64,000 bases of DNA from an uncultured Clostridia bacterium (GCA_947626165.1 CANQRG010000007.1:87839-151838), one strand, 5' to 3'; counted from the first letter of the stretch, positions 1 to 8,870 are shown. Made by a program: numbers and translations. Notes: generated by a model from the letters alone, not told the origin.

Positions 1-32
1 GGCTTTTGTAATTTATTCTCGACGAATACCAG

Positions 33-61
33 TGGAAATCAAGCATATTCAATGATACAAT
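33..61 (+). promoter_or_regulatory. candidate noc promoter
   Basis: TGGAAA (33-38), a 17-bp spacer and TACAAT (56-61) give a sigma-A-like arrangement ahead of noc. The -35 matches consensus at four of six positions only. No complete gene is recognisable in bases 1-122; the tail of an upstream gene could end there but I could not identify it. Confidence 0.35.
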
Positions 62-122
62 ATTGTTGTGTAGAAACAGAGAGCAAGCGGAAGATAAAAA
101 CCGCTTTGGGGAGGACAACAAT

Positions 123-953
123 ATGGTTAATTTTGCGACAAAACAGAGAGAAAAAGAAATAAACAAGGTGCTTGAAATAAGCGTTTCGGTAATCAAGCCC
201 AATCCCAGTCAGCCGAGAAAGCATTTTTATTCGGACGAGCTTACAAAGCTTGCAAAAAGTATTTCTCAGGAGGGAATTCTTCAGCCGTTGATTATAAGAA
301 TGAACGACGGCGAATACCAGCTTGTTTCGGGTGAACGCAGGCTCAGAGCCGCTAAAATCGCAGGGTTGAAAACAGTTCCGTGCATAATTGTCAATATGAC
401 AGAGCGAAACTCGGCGCTAATGGCGCTGGTGGAAAACATTCAGAGGGAGGACCTGTCTTTTTTTGAAGAAGCAGGAGCTATTCAGTCGCTTATCTCGGTT
501 TACGGTATGACGCAGGAGGACGCGGCAATCCGCTTGGGTATAGCGCAGTCTACTGTTGCTAACAAGCTAAGGCTTCTTAAGATCCCCAGCGATGAACAGC
601 AGGTAATTATGGATATGGGTCTGAGCGAAAGGCACGCAAGAGCGTTGCTTAGGCTCAAATCAAAGAGCGACAGAGTGGATGTTCTTGAGCGCATACATAA
701 GTACAAGCTAAATGTCGAGATGACCGAAGCGTACATTTCAAAACTTCTGGAAGGCAGGCAAAAGAAGGAGTCTTATAAAAAGCGTTCTCCTGTTTTAAAG
801 GATGTTAGGCTTTTTGTAAATACAATCAACAAGGCAATAGAAGTTATGCGGTTATCGGGAGTTGAGGCAAATTCAAAAAAAACACAAACGGAGAACGAAA
901 TCACCTATACAATAACAATCCCGATAAACGAAAACAATTCTTTTACTTTTTAA
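123..953 (+). CDS. noc: Noc / ParB-family nucleoid occlusion protein
   Basis: A 276-residue ParB-superfamily protein. The N-terminal CTP-binding ParB domain shows the GERRLRA box near residue 70 and ENIQRED near residue 105. A helix-turn-helix follows at about 131-152 with QSTVANKLRLL, the form typical of Noc, and then HARALL near 171. In Firmicutes Noc binds DNA and membrane and blocks division over the nucleoid. The start was set at ATG 123 because GGGGAGG lies 8 bp upstream; a longer open frame from 63 has no ribosome site. It sits directly before two parS sites and parA-parB, the usual origin-proximal order. Noc evolved from ParB, so a second ParB is the alternative reading, but the true ParB is the gene at 1922. 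Confidence 0.88.
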   Translation: MVNFATKQREKEINKVLEISVSVIKPNPSQPRKHFYSDELTKLAKSISQEGILQPLIIRMNDGEYQLVSGERRLRAAKIAGLKTVPCIIVNMTERNSALMALVENIQREDLSFFEEAGAIQSLISVYGMTQEDAAIRLGIAQSTVANKLRLLKIPSDEQQVIMDMGLSERHARALLRLKSKSDRVDVLERIHKYKLNVEMTEAYISKLLEGRQKKESYKKRSPVLKDVRLFVNTINKAIEVMRLSGVEANSKKTQTENEITYTITIPINENNSFTF

Positions 954-955
954 TT

Positions 956-971
956 TGTTCCACGTGGAACA
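956..971. promoter_or_regulatory. parS: parS centromere site 1
   Basis: TGTTCCACGTGGAACA is a perfect 16-bp palindrome. It matches the Firmicutes parS consensus (TGTTNCACGTGAAACA) except for one symmetric change. It starts 3 bp after the noc stop codon and should load ParB clamps that spread from the origin region. Confidence 0.9.
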
Positions 972-990
972 TAGAAAATTCGACGTGTAT

Positions 991-1006
991 TGTTTCACGT
1001 GAAACA
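991..1006. promoter_or_regulatory. parS: parS centromere site 2
   Basis: TGTTTCACGTGAAACA is a perfect palindrome identical to the parS consensus. Its centre is 35 bp from that of the first site. It lies just upstream of the parA promoter, so ParB binding could also affect parAB transcription (inference). Confidence 0.93.
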
Positions 1007-1021
1007 TTTTTAAATTACATC

Positions 1022-1050
1022 TTGCAAAAACATACAAACATTGATATAAT
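1022..1050 (+). promoter_or_regulatory. parA-parB promoter
   Basis: TTGCAA (1022-1027), 17 bp, TATAAT (1045-1050). A short hairpin (TAAG-CGA / TCG-CTTA, 1054-1072) followed by a T-rich stretch lies in the leader and might act as a weak attenuator. Confidence 0.75.
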
Positions 1051-1109
1051 AGTTAAGTCGAGAATCGGCTTAGCTATTTTTATTTATAGAGAATAGGAAA
1101 TGATAAGCA

Positions 1110-1889
1110 GTGGGAAAAATAATTGCGGTTTCCAATCAAAAGGGCGGTGTGGGAAAGTCCACTACGGCGGTGAATTTAGCCGCTGCGCTCGGATTGAAAG
1201 GAAAGAAAGTTCTTGTTATAGATTTTGACCCTCAGGGGAACACTACAACCAGCTTTGGAATAGAAAAAAGGCGTATAAGAAATACGATCTATGAGGCTGT
1301 TATAGGAAACTGTCGTATGGTCGAAGCAATAGTCGCTACCAATTTCAGAGGCGTATCTGTAGTTCCCGCTACTCAGACGCTTTCTGGTGCGGCGGTTGAG
1401 TTTTTGGAGTTGGACAGGCGTTCGTTAAGGCTTAAAATGCAGATTTTAACGGTAAAGGACGATTACGATTATATTTTTATTGACTGTCCCCCGACTTTGG
1501 ATTTGATTACTATTAATGCGCTTGCCGCTTGCGACAGCGTTATTATTCCGATACAGTGCGAATTTTTGTCTCTTGAAGGTCTTGTTGAGCTGACAGAGGC
1601 CATAAAAAGGGTTCAAAAGAGCTTTAATCCGAATATAACAATAGACGGAATACTTTTTACTATGTATATGAAAAGGTACAATCTGACGGCTCAGGTTGTT
1701 GATGAGGTCAAGGCTCACTTCCCTAAGACGGTTTATAAAACGGTTATTCCGAGAAATGTTGCGCTTTCCGAAGCGCCCAGCTTTGGTCAGCCGATAATGT
1801 ATTATAATCCGAAATGCAAGGGCGCAAAGGCTTATGAGGAGTTTGCTGATGAGTTTTTGAAGCGTCAGAAAAAGAGGTATAAAAGCTAA
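1110..1889 (+). CDS. parA: ParA-family chromosome partitioning ATPase (Soj)
   Basis: A 259-residue MinD/ParA ATPase. The deviant Walker A motif KGGVGKST is at residues 11-18, the switch region DFDPQGNTT at about 38-46, and the Walker B-like DCPP at 125-128. It is of the short type without an N-terminal HTH, like Bacillus Soj. It binds DNA as an ATP dimer and works with ParB on origin segregation and DnaA control. The start is GTG 1110 with AGGA about 10 bp upstream. It shares one transcription unit with parB 32 bp downstream. Confidence 0.93.
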   Translation: MGKIIAVSNQKGGVGKSTTAVNLAAALGLKGKKVLVIDFDPQGNTTTSFGIEKRRIRNTIYEAVIGNCRMVEAIVATNFRGVSVVPATQTLSGAAVEFLELDRRSLRLKMQILTVKDDYDYIFIDCPPTLDLITINALAACDSVIIPIQCEFLSLEGLVELTEAIKRVQKSFNPNITIDGILFTMYMKRYNLTAQVVDEVKAHFPKTVYKTVIPRNVALSEAPSFGQPIMYYNPKCKGAKAYEEFADEFLKRQKKRYKS

Positions 1890-1921
1890 TATTAATAAAG
1901 AATAGCAGATAAGGAGGAAAT

Positions 1922-2791
1922 ATGGCGAAAAAAAGGCTTGGAAAGGGCATGGACGCTCTGTTTTTTGAGAGCGATGAGGAAAAGGTTTCGTCCTCCTCGA
2001 CGGCAAACACGTTAAGAATTTCGGAAATTGAGCCGAACAAATCTCAGCCGAGAACAGAGTTTGACGACGACGCAATATTAAGTCTGGCAGAATCCATTCG
2101 TCAGCACGGAGTTTTACAGCCGATTCTTGTAAGACCGTTACCGACAGGCGGTTATCAGATAGTTGCAGGGGAGCGCCGTTGGAGAGCTGCAAGAATGGTC
2201 GGATTGAGCGTGGTTCCCGTTTTAATAAAGGAATTGAGCGACTTTGAAACAATGCAGGTCGCTTTGATAGAAAACCTCCAGCGAGAAGATTTGAACCCTA
2301 TTGAAGAGGCTCAGGGCTATGAGAAGCTGATGAGTAAATACAGTATGACCCAGGAACAGGTCGCAGAGGCTATGGGGAAATCCCGTCCTGCTATTGCAAA
2401 TTCACTCAGGCTTTTAAAGCTTGATGACGAAACCCAAGAAATGGTAAAAGATGGTGATTTGTCGGCAGGTCACGCAAAGGCGCTGGCAGGAATCGACGAT
2501 ATAAGGCTTAGGCAGGAGCTTGCAAAGAAAACAGTTTTGGACAGGCTTTCGGTAAGACAGCTTGAAAAGATCATCTCAATGGGCGAGAAAAGGTTTAAAA
2601 AGTCAAAGACGTCGATTCGATACGAAAACACCTACGCTGCGGAGCTTGAAGCCGCATTGCAGTCGGCATTCGGGCAGAAAACGGAGGTTTTAGCAAGGGC
2701 TGACGGAAGCTACACTATTAAAATAAAGGTCAAAAACAAAGACGAGCTGGACGAGTTTGTAAAAAACTGCTCGGCAGGTCTTGAGAAATAA
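1922..2791 (+). CDS. parB: ParB-family chromosome partitioning protein (Spo0J)
   Basis: A 289-residue protein with the canonical start KKRLGKGMDALF, the CTPase box GERRWRAA at 83-90, ENLQRED near 118 and a helix-turn-helix at about 143-166 (SRPAIANSLRLL). A C-terminal dimerisation domain follows. It should bind the parS sites at 956 and 991. AAGGAGG lies 4 bp before the ATG. The HTH differs from that of the upstream Noc, as expected for different DNA targets. serS begins 27 bp after its stop, so the two are probably co-transcribed. Confidence 0.94.
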   Translation: MAKKRLGKGMDALFFESDEEKVSSSSTANTLRISEIEPNKSQPRTEFDDDAILSLAESIRQHGVLQPILVRPLPTGGYQIVAGERRWRAARMVGLSVVPVLIKELSDFETMQVALIENLQREDLNPIEEAQGYEKLMSKYSMTQEQVAEAMGKSRPAIANSLRLLKLDDETQEMVKDGDLSAGHAKALAGIDDIRLRQELAKKTVLDRLSVRQLEKIISMGEKRFKKSKTSIRYENTYAAELEAALQSAFGQKTEVLARADGSYTIKIKVKNKDELDEFVKNCSAGLEK

Positions 2792-2818
2792 ACATCTGGA
2801 ATTGAGGAGAAAGTATTT

Positions 2819-4099
2819 ATGTTAGACATCAAATTTCTAAGAGAAAACCCTGAGATCGTGAAAGAAAATATAAAAAAGAAGTTTCAGGACGAAAAAATCA
2901 AGCTGGTTGACGAGGTTATCGAGCTTGATGAGAAGTACAGAGCGGCGAAAACACGCTGTGATAATTTAAGAAGTCAGAGAAATAAGATAAGCAAGCAAAT
3001 CGGTGGACTTATGGCAAAGGGCGAAAAGGAAGAAGCCGAGAAGGTAAAGGCTCAGGTTGGAGAGATCAATAACGAGCTTTCAACTTTGGAGGTCAGCGAG
3101 GACGAGCTTTCACAACAGATAAGAGAAAGAATGTTGGTTATTCCGAACATTATCGATGCCAGTGTACCTATCGGAAAGGACGACAGCGAAAATGTTGAGG
3201 TTGAGAAGTTCGGCGAGCCACTCGTTCCTGATTTTGAAGTTCCTTATCACGTTGATATTATGGAGAAACTAAATGGAATCGATATAGACAGTGCCAGAAA
3301 GACTTCGGGCAACGGATTTTACTATCTTTGCGGAGATATTGCGAGACTTCACTCTGCAATACTTTCATACGCAAGGGATTTTATGATAGACAGGGGCTTC
3401 ACATATTATATTCCTCCATTTATGATAAGAAGCAGTGTTGTTACAGGAGTAATGTCATTTGCTGAAATGGAAGGTATGATGTATAAGATTGAGGGGGAGG
3501 ACCTTTATCTTATCGGTACCAGCGAGCATTCAATGATAGGAAAGTTCATTGATACTATTCTTAAAGAAGATGAACTTCCTAAGACGCTGACAAGCTATTC
3601 GCCGTGTTTTAGAAAAGAGGTCGGCGCTCACGGAATTGAGGAGAGAGGAGTTTACCGTATTCATCAGTTTGAAAAGCAGGAGATGATAGTTGTATGCAAG
3701 CCGGAGGAGAGTATGGACTGGTTTGAAAAGCTTTATCATAATACTGTTGACTTTTTCAGAACACTTGATATTCCTGTTAGAACTCTTGAATGCTGTTCGG
3801 GAGATTTGGCAGACTTAAAGGTCAAGAGCATTGATGTTGAGGCTTGGAGCCCGCGTCAAAAGAAGTATTTTGAGGTAGGTTCATGCTCGAATTTGGGAGA
3901 CGCTCAGGCAAGACGTCTCGGGATAAGGGTAAAGGGTGCAGACGGTAACAAGTATTTTGCACATACTCTTAACAACACAGTCGTTGCTCCGCCGAGAATG
4001 TTGATAGCATTTCTTGAAAACAATCTTAATGAGGACGGCTCAGTGAGAATTCCTGAGGTTTTGAGAATGTATATGGGAGGAAAAGATTTGATAAAATAG
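2819..4099 (+). CDS. serS: seryl-tRNA synthetase
   Basis: A 426-residue class II aminoacyl-tRNA synthetase of normal length that charges tRNA-Ser. The N-terminal antiparallel coiled-coil arm (about 30-105) that grips the long variable arm of tRNA-Ser is visible as a Lys/Glu-rich stretch. Motif 2 (PCFRKEVGAHG, then RIHQFEKQE) and motif 3 (the APPRMLIAFLE region) are intact. GAGGAGA precedes the ATG. No T-box leader is seen upstream, and the short gap after parB argues for read-through from the parAB promoter. Confidence 0.96.
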   Translation: MLDIKFLRENPEIVKENIKKKFQDEKIKLVDEVIELDEKYRAAKTRCDNLRSQRNKISKQIGGLMAKGEKEEAEKVKAQVGEINNELSTLEVSEDELSQQIRERMLVIPNIIDASVPIGKDDSENVEVEKFGEPLVPDFEVPYHVDIMEKLNGIDIDSARKTSGNGFYYLCGDIARLHSAILSYARDFMIDRGFTYYIPPFMIRSSVVTGVMSFAEMEGMMYKIEGEDLYLIGTSEHSMIGKFIDTILKEDELPKTLTSYSPCFRKEVGAHGIEERGVYRIHQFEKQEMIVVCKPEESMDWFEKLYHNTVDFFRTLDIPVRTLECCSGDLADLKVKSIDVEAWSPRQKKYFEVGSCSNLGDAQARRLGIRVKGADGNKYFAHTLNNTVVAPPRMLIAFLENNLNEDGSVRIPEVLRMYMGGKDLIK

Positions 4100-4142
4100 G
4101 AATTGAAAGTTTTAAATGTAAGGAATTTTATTCCGTTTGCTG

Positions 4143-4171
4143 TTGACTTTAGTTGGATAAAGTTATATAAT
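4143..4171 (+). promoter_or_regulatory. serC-serA promoter
   Basis: TTGACT (4143-4148), 17 bp, TATAAT (4166-4171), ending 45 bp before the serC ATG. This is a near-consensus sigma-A promoter. Confidence 0.8.
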
Positions 4172-4216
4172 AATTAAGTAATGCTTACAAATTAATTTAT
4201 ATGGAGGGTATTAAAA

Positions 4217-5299
4217 ATGGCAAGAGTATATAATTTCAGTGCCGGTCCTGCTGTACTTCCGGAGGAAGTTTTAAAAGAAGCAGCAGATGAAATGTTAGAT
4301 TACAGGGGAACAGGAATGTCTGTAATGGAGATGTCTCACCGTTCAAAGGCTTTTGATACTATTATCAAAGAAGCTGAACAGGATCTTCGTGAGCTTATGA
4401 ATATTCCTGACAATTACAAGGTATTATTTTTACAGGGAGGAGCTTCACAGCAGTTTGCAGCTATCCCTATGAATCTTATGAAGAATAAGGTTGCAGATTA
4501 TATTATTACAGGTCAGTGGTCAAAGAAGGCTTTTCAGGAAGCAAAGAAATACGGTAATGTAAAGGCTGTAGCTTCATCTGAGGATAAGACATATTCTTAT
4601 ATTCCTGATTGTAGCGACTTGGATATTGACGATGATGCAGATTATGTTTATATCTGCGAGAACAACACGATTTACGGAACAAAGTTTAAAGAGCTTCCTA
4701 ACACAAAGGGTAAAACTCTTGTAGCAGATGTATCATCATGCTTTTTATCAGAGCCGGTCGACGTAACAAAGTACGGCGTGATTTACGGCGGAGTACAGAA
4801 GAACGTAGGTCCTGCCGGAGTTGTTATTGTAATTATCCGTGAGGATCTTATAACAGATACTCCATTAGAGGGAACGCCGACAATGCTTACTTATAAAACT
4901 CAGGCAGACGCTGATTCTCTTTACAACACACCTCCTTGTTACGGAATTTACATCTGCGGTAAGGTATTCAAGTGGATAAAGAAAATGGGCGGACTTGAGG
5001 CTATGAAGGCTCACAACGAAAAGAAAGCAAAAATTCTTTATGATTTCTTGGATCAAAGCGAATTATTCAAGGGAACTGTTGTAGAAAAAGACCGTTCGCT
5101 TATGAATGTTCCTTTTGTAACAGGCGACGCTGATTTAGACGCTAAGTTTGTTGCAGAGGCAAAGGCAGCAGGCTTTGAAAACCTCAAGGGTCACAGAACT
5201 GTAGGCGGAATGAGAGCTTCAATTTACAACGCAATGCCTATTGAAGGTGTTGAAAAGCTCGTTGAATTTATGAAGGACTTTGAAGCAAAAAACAAGTAG
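4217..5299 (+). CDS. serC: phosphoserine aminotransferase
   Basis: A 360-residue class V PLP aminotransferase that converts 3-phosphohydroxypyruvate and glutamate to phosphoserine and 2-oxoglutarate. The start YNFSAGPAVLP is the family hallmark. GGASQQF near residue 75 binds phosphate, and the PLP lysine lies in GGVQKNVGPAG near residue 193. TGGAGGGT provides the ribosome site. serA follows after 47 bp, so the first two steps of serine synthesis are encoded together; no serB is seen in the window. Confidence 0.96.
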   Translation: MARVYNFSAGPAVLPEEVLKEAADEMLDYRGTGMSVMEMSHRSKAFDTIIKEAEQDLRELMNIPDNYKVLFLQGGASQQFAAIPMNLMKNKVADYIITGQWSKKAFQEAKKYGNVKAVASSEDKTYSYIPDCSDLDIDDDADYVYICENNTIYGTKFKELPNTKGKTLVADVSSCFLSEPVDVTKYGVIYGGVQKNVGPAGVVIVIIREDLITDTPLEGTPTMLTYKTQADADSLYNTPPCYGIYICGKVFKWIKKMGGLEAMKAHNEKKAKILYDFLDQSELFKGTVVEKDRSLMNVPFVTGDADLDAKFVAEAKAAGFENLKGHRTVGGMRASIYNAMPIEGVEKLVEFMKDFEAKNK

Positions 5300-5346
5300 A
5301 CATCATATGTTATATTACATAACAAATAATTAAGGGGTTAATAGAA

Positions 5347-6501
5347 ATGTATAATATTAAAACACTGAACAAAATATCTGCCGTAGGGGTAGATAACTTT
5401 GATAAGTCGAAATACAATGTTGCTGACGACATTGAAAATCCTGATGCAATAATGGTGCGTTCTGCATCAATGCACGAGATGGAATTCGGAGACAATCTTC
5501 TTGCTATTGCAAGAGCAGGAGCAGGAACAAACAATATTCCTGTTGATAAGTGTGTGGAAAACGGAATCTGCGTATTTAACACACCCGGTGCAAACGCAAA
5601 CGCTGTAAAAGAGCTTGCTGTATGCGGATTGCTCTTGGCTTCAAGAAAAGTGCCTGAGGCTATGGACTGGGCAAAGACATTAAAAGGCAAGGGCGATGAG
5701 GTTGAAAAGCTCGTCGAGAAAGGAAAGGGACAGTTTGTAGGCCCTGAGATTTTAGGAAAAACTCTCGGTCTTGTAGGTCTTGGCGCTATCGGAGGAAAGC
5801 TGGCTAACATTGCGGTTTCTTTGGGTATGAACGTAATCGGCTACGATCCTTATTTGTCAGTTAGTGCGGCTCTTGACTTGAAACCTCAGGTTAAGGTAAC
5901 ACCTCATCTTGACGAGGTATATGCTAATGCTGATTATCTGTCACTCCACCTCCCGTTTAATTCTGAGACAAAGGGTTCTATAAATGCTGACGCATTTGCA
6001 AAGATGAAGGACGGCGTAAGAATTCTCAACTTTGCAAGAGGTCCTCTTGTTGACTATGATGATATTTTGAAAGCTATTTCAAGCGGTAAGGTTGCAAGAT
6101 ATGTTACCGATTTCCCGGGAGATAAGGTTTTGTGCGAGGAAAATGTTGTTTGTATTCCTCACTTGGGAGCTTCAACTCCTGAATCTGAGGACAACTGTGC
6201 ATATATGGCGGCAGTTGAGCTTATTGATTACATTGAGAACGGAAACATCACAAACTCGGTTAATCTTCCTAATGCTGAGCTTACAAAGACAGGAGACGCT
6301 CTTGTTTGCATAATTCACAAGAATATTCCGTCAATTATTTCGCAGATCACCACAAAGGTTTCAGAGAACGGCGGAAATATAGAGAACCTTGTAAACAAAT
6401 CAAAGAAAGACTGGTCATACACAATGCTTGATGTTACAGGCAAGGTTGACGCTTATGAGTTTAAGGACATTGAGGGAATTACAAAGGTAAGAGTGCTTTA
6501 A
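5347..6501 (+). CDS. serA: D-3-phosphoglycerate dehydrogenase
   Basis: A 384-residue D-2-hydroxyacid dehydrogenase that oxidises 3-phosphoglycerate with NAD to start serine synthesis. The Rossmann motif GLVGLGAIGG lies near residue 140. The catalytic Arg is in NFARGPLVD and the His in PHLGASTPES. A compact C-terminal ACT-like segment of about 70 residues (from DALVCIIHKNIPS) may bind serine for feedback control. It is the short form without an intervening domain. AAGGGG ahead of the ATG serves as ribosome site. The operon ends at a strong terminator. Confidence 0.94.
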   Translation: MYNIKTLNKISAVGVDNFDKSKYNVADDIENPDAIMVRSASMHEMEFGDNLLAIARAGAGTNNIPVDKCVENGICVFNTPGANANAVKELAVCGLLLASRKVPEAMDWAKTLKGKGDEVEKLVEKGKGQFVGPEILGKTLGLVGLGAIGGKLANIAVSLGMNVIGYDPYLSVSAALDLKPQVKVTPHLDEVYANADYLSLHLPFNSETKGSINADAFAKMKDGVRILNFARGPLVDYDDILKAISSGKVARYVTDFPGDKVLCEENVVCIPHLGASTPESEDNCAYMAAVELIDYIENGNITNSVNLPNAELTKTGDALVCIIHKNIPSIISQITTKVSENGGNIENLVNKSKKDWSYTMLDVTGKVDAYEFKDIEGITKVRVL

Positions 6502-6523
6502 TAGTTGAGAATGAATATTACAG

Positions 6524-6566
6524 AAAAGACGAGCGAAAAGCTTTTGCTGATCGCCCGTCTTTTTTA
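6524..6566 (+). terminator. serCA operon terminator
   Basis: AAAAGACGAGCGA pairs with TCGCCCGTCTTTT with one internal mismatch, and a T-run follows. It lies just after the serA stop. Confidence 0.85.
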
Positions 6567-6570
6567 ATTA

Positions 6571-6600
6571 TAAAAAGGAGTCAACTATCTGGCTCCTTTT
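6571..6600 (-). terminator. terminator of the 6618 gene
   Basis: AAAAGGAG / CTCCTTTT arms with a T-run on the minus strand, immediately downstream of the minus-strand gene ending at 6618. Together with the preceding hairpin it separates convergent units. Confidence 0.75.
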
Positions 6601-6617
6601 GTTTTATATTAAATATT

Positions 6618-6941
6618 TTACATTATAACTTCCGATTTATAATATTGTTCTTGAAATTTTATTTGTTCCATTATTTCTTCTTTGGTGAAAGTGATATTTT
6701 CAGGACAGACCACCCACTTTTCTTCTACATCATCAAACCTATGAATTACCGCAATAATCTTACCAGTGAATTTCTCAACGGGTTCATTTACACCTAAAAT
6801 GTAAGCGTCCTGTTCCTCACCGTCAGGTGCGATAATTCCATCAATATACCCATAGTTAATTGGATAATACATATCTTTGTGTTCCGGATGGTAGCTCCCA
6901 AGAGGTCTGTCAACAGTAACCGTAACGATTTTTCCTATCAT
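6618..6941 (-). CDS. short inorganic-pyrophosphatase-like protein
   Basis: A 107-residue protein with the core of a class I pyrophosphatase: YYPINYGYIDG near residue 25 and DGEEQDAYILG near residue 40, matching the YPxNYGFIP and DGDPLDVLVL blocks of the full enzyme encoded at 52358. The family is usually about 170 residues. This copy lacks the C-terminal part, and the canonical DGDPLD metal motif reads DGEEQD, so some metal ligands are changed. The ORF has a good start and its own terminator, so it looks like a real short paralogue rather than a truncated pseudogene. Hydrolysis of pyrophosphate is not assured. It lies 24 bp downstream of tatD on the same strand. Confidence 0.7.
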   Translation of the reverse strand: MIGKIVTVTVDRPLGSYHPEHKDMYYPINYGYIDGIIAPDGEEQDAYILGVNEPVEKFTGKIIAVIHRFDDVEEKWVVCPENITFTKEEIMEQIKFQEQYYKSEVIM

Positions 6942-6965
6942 AATAGCTCTCCCTGATTTTTATAT

Positions 6966-7760
6966 TTATAAACTTATACCAAACAACTCACACACATTGT
7001 TAGTCGTAATATCCAGTACTTCTTGAGGTGTAATTCCTTTAGATTCTGCGACCTTTTTTGCAATCTCACTTATCATTGTTGAGTCGCAGCGGCGTCCCCG
7101 ATACGGTTCGGGAGCCATATAAGGTGCGTCAGTTTCAAGCAGGAGTTTGTCTATCGGAATTACCTCAAGAGCTTTGTTTGCCCTTTTTGCATTTTTAAAG
7201 GTCAGTGCCCCTGTAAAGCTGATATACATTCCTATTGCCAGAACCTCTTTTGCAGTTTCGGCAGAACCCGAAAAGCAATGCACTACACCCTTTGGTTTAA
7301 GCTGTTTAAGGATATTCATACCGTCCTCAGTAGCATTACGCAGATGCACAATAACAGGAAGCCCTAACTCATTAGCAAGCAAGACCTGCTGTGTAAAAAC
7401 TTCAATTTGACGAACCTTGTCGTAATTCTCATAGTGGTAGTCAAGACCTATCTCGCCTATTGCGACGATTTTGTTTCTGCCTTGCTTTCTGTCCTTTTTA
7501 ACTAGCTCTCGGAGCTTTTTTATATAGTCTCTATCTGCCTTGACAATACAGTTCGGATCAGGGTGAAAACCAACGCTAGTATAGAAATTTTTGAACTTTT
7601 CAGACATTTTTAATCCGAAGTCGGCAGATTCAAGGTCGGTAGCGGCGTGGATCATACCGACTACGGTGCTGTTGAGTGCATTTGCAATTACATCTTCGCA
7701 GTCAGACTTAAACTTATAGTCATCATAATGACAGTGTGAGTCAAAAATATTATTCAGCAT
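6966..7760 (-). CDS. tatD: TatD-family metal-dependent deoxyribonuclease
   Basis: A 264-residue TIM-barrel metallohydrolase. Metal ligands are visible in FDSHCHYDD at the N-terminus, GEIGLDYHY in the middle and ETDAPYMAPEPYRGRR towards the C-terminus. TatD proteins are 3'-5' exonucleases linked to DNA repair and quality control. The start was set at 7760, where AGAGGA precedes the ATG; the frame stays open 24 codons further upstream, but that stretch overlaps the promoter. Confidence 0.9.
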   Translation of the reverse strand: MLNNIFDSHCHYDDYKFKSDCEDVIANALNSTVVGMIHAATDLESADFGLKMSEKFKNFYTSVGFHPDPNCIVKADRDYIKKLRELVKKDRKQGRNKIVAIGEIGLDYHYENYDKVRQIEVFTQQVLLANELGLPVIVHLRNATEDGMNILKQLKPKGVVHCFSGSAETAKEVLAIGMYISFTGALTFKNAKRANKALEVIPIDKLLLETDAPYMAPEPYRGRRCDSTMISEIAKKVAESKGITPQEVLDITTNNVCELFGISL

Positions 7761-7792
7761 TTTATTTTCCTCTTTATTAGAATTTCTAATAT

Positions 7793-7821
7793 ATTCTATC
7801 ATAAAGATACCGATTTTGCAA
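7793..7821 (-). promoter_or_regulatory. tatD promoter
   Basis: On the minus strand TTGCAA (7821-7816), 17 bp, TAGAAT (7798-7793). It sits directly behind the cysK terminator. Confidence 0.65.
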
Positions 7822-7822
7822 T

Positions 7823-7850
7823 AAAAAAGCAACGGACTTATGTCCGTTGC
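7823..7850 (-). terminator. cysK terminator
   Basis: GCAACGGAC-ttat-GTCCGTTGC, a perfect 9-bp stem, followed on the minus strand by six T. Confidence 0.92.
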
Positions 7851-7862
7851 CCAATTAAAATC

Positions 7863-8792
7863 CTAGTCAGCAAACAAAGGTGTTGACAAATAACGATCTC
7901 CCGTATCAGGAAGAAGTGCAACAATAGTTTTTCCCTTGTTTTCGGGGCGCTTTGCCAGCTCGGTTGCTGCCCATACAGCCGCACCTGAGGAAATTCCTAC
8001 GAGAAAGCCTTCAGCTCTTGCAATTTCTTTACCTGTTTTGAATGCGTCGTCGTTCTCGACTGCTATGATTTCATCGTATACGTCTGTGTCAAGAGTGTCG
8101 GGAACAAATCCTGCGCCTATTCCTTGAATTTTATGAGGGCCGCTCTCGCCCTTTGATAGAACAGGAGATGAAGCAGGCTCAACAGCTATAACCTTTATGT
8201 TCGGATTTTTAGACTTCAGATACTTACCTGCTCCGCTTATTGTTCCGCCTGTTCCTATACCTGCAACAAAAATATCAACCTTGCCGTTTGTATCCTCCCA
8301 AATTTCAGGGCCTGTTGTTGCGAAATGTACAGCAGGGTTGGCAGGGTTTACAAACTGCCCCGGGATAAAGCTGTTCGGTATCTCCTTTGCAAGTTCATCT
8401 GCCTTTTCGATTGCACCTTTCATTCCCTTAGAACCGTCGGTTAAAACAAGCTCTGCGCCGAATGCCTTTAAAAGATTTCGTCTTTCAACGCTCATAGTTT
8501 CGGGCATTGTGATAATTATTCTGTATCCTTTAGCCGTAGCCACAGATGCCAGACCTATACCCGTGTTTCCGCTTGTTGGTTCAATAATTACCGAGCCTGC
8601 CTTTAAAAGACCTTTCTGTTCAGCGTCCTCAATCATTGCTTTCGCAATTCTGTCCTTAACGCTTCCTGCAGGATTGAAGTATTCTAGCTTACCTACGATT
8701 TTTGCTTCAAGATTGTTTTTCTTTTCATAGTTTGAAAGCTCCAATAATGGAGTTCCTCCTATTAAATCTGTGATTTTTTTTGCAATAGCCAT
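7863..8792 (-). CDS. cysK: cysteine synthase A (O-acetylserine sulfhydrylase)
   Basis: A 309-residue fold-type II PLP enzyme that joins O-acetylserine and sulfide to cysteine. The PLP lysine is in [11 protein letters not shown] near residue 46, the substrate loop is [12 protein letters not shown], and the phosphate-binding loop is [13 protein letters not shown]. Length is normal. AAGGAG lies 7 bp before the ATG. It is transcribed alone between a consensus promoter and a perfect terminator. It takes serine-derived substrate, fitting the nearby serCA operon, although no cysE is seen in the window. Confidence 0.95.
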   Translation of the reverse strand: MAIAKKITDLIGGTPLLELSNYEKKNNLEAKIVGKLEYFNPAGSVKDRIAKAMIEDAEQKGLLKAGSVIIEPTSGNTGIGLASVATAKGYRIIITMPETMSVERRNLLKAFGAELVLTDGSKGMKGAIEKADELAKEIPNSFIPGQFVNPANPAVHFATTGPEIWEDTNGKVDIFVAGIGTGGTISGAGKYLKSKNPNIKVIAVEPASSPVLSKGESGPHKIQGIGAGFVPDTLDTDVYDEIIAVENDDAFKTGKEIARAEGFLVGISSGAAVWAATELAKRPENKGKTIVALLPDTGDRYLSTPLFAD

Positions 8793-8870
8793 AATAAATT
8801 CTCCTTTTCATAAGTAATTGTTTAGGGTTTTGGTTAATTCCTTAATTCCTATCTGTTTACTATGTAATGT

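Noticed and set aside
1..122. Tail of an upstream rsmG-like gene
   Set aside because: None of the three + strand frames shows a recognisable C-terminus before the noc promoter.
1446..2252. 268-codon open frame antisense to parA-parB
   Set aside because: It overlaps two well-recognised genes on the other strand, has no ribosome site and its translation shows no family features.
2792..2818. T-box leader for serS (and likewise for glyQS at 9108-9144)
   Set aside because: The spaces are too short and no T-box core or specifier hairpin is visible.
5310..5810. 166-codon open frame antisense to serA
   Set aside because: Lies wholly opposite a clear gene and its Pro/Ser-rich translation is typical of an antisense shadow.
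8197..8730. 177-codon open frame antisense to cysK
   Set aside because: Shadow of the cysK codon pattern; no start signal and no recognisable domain.
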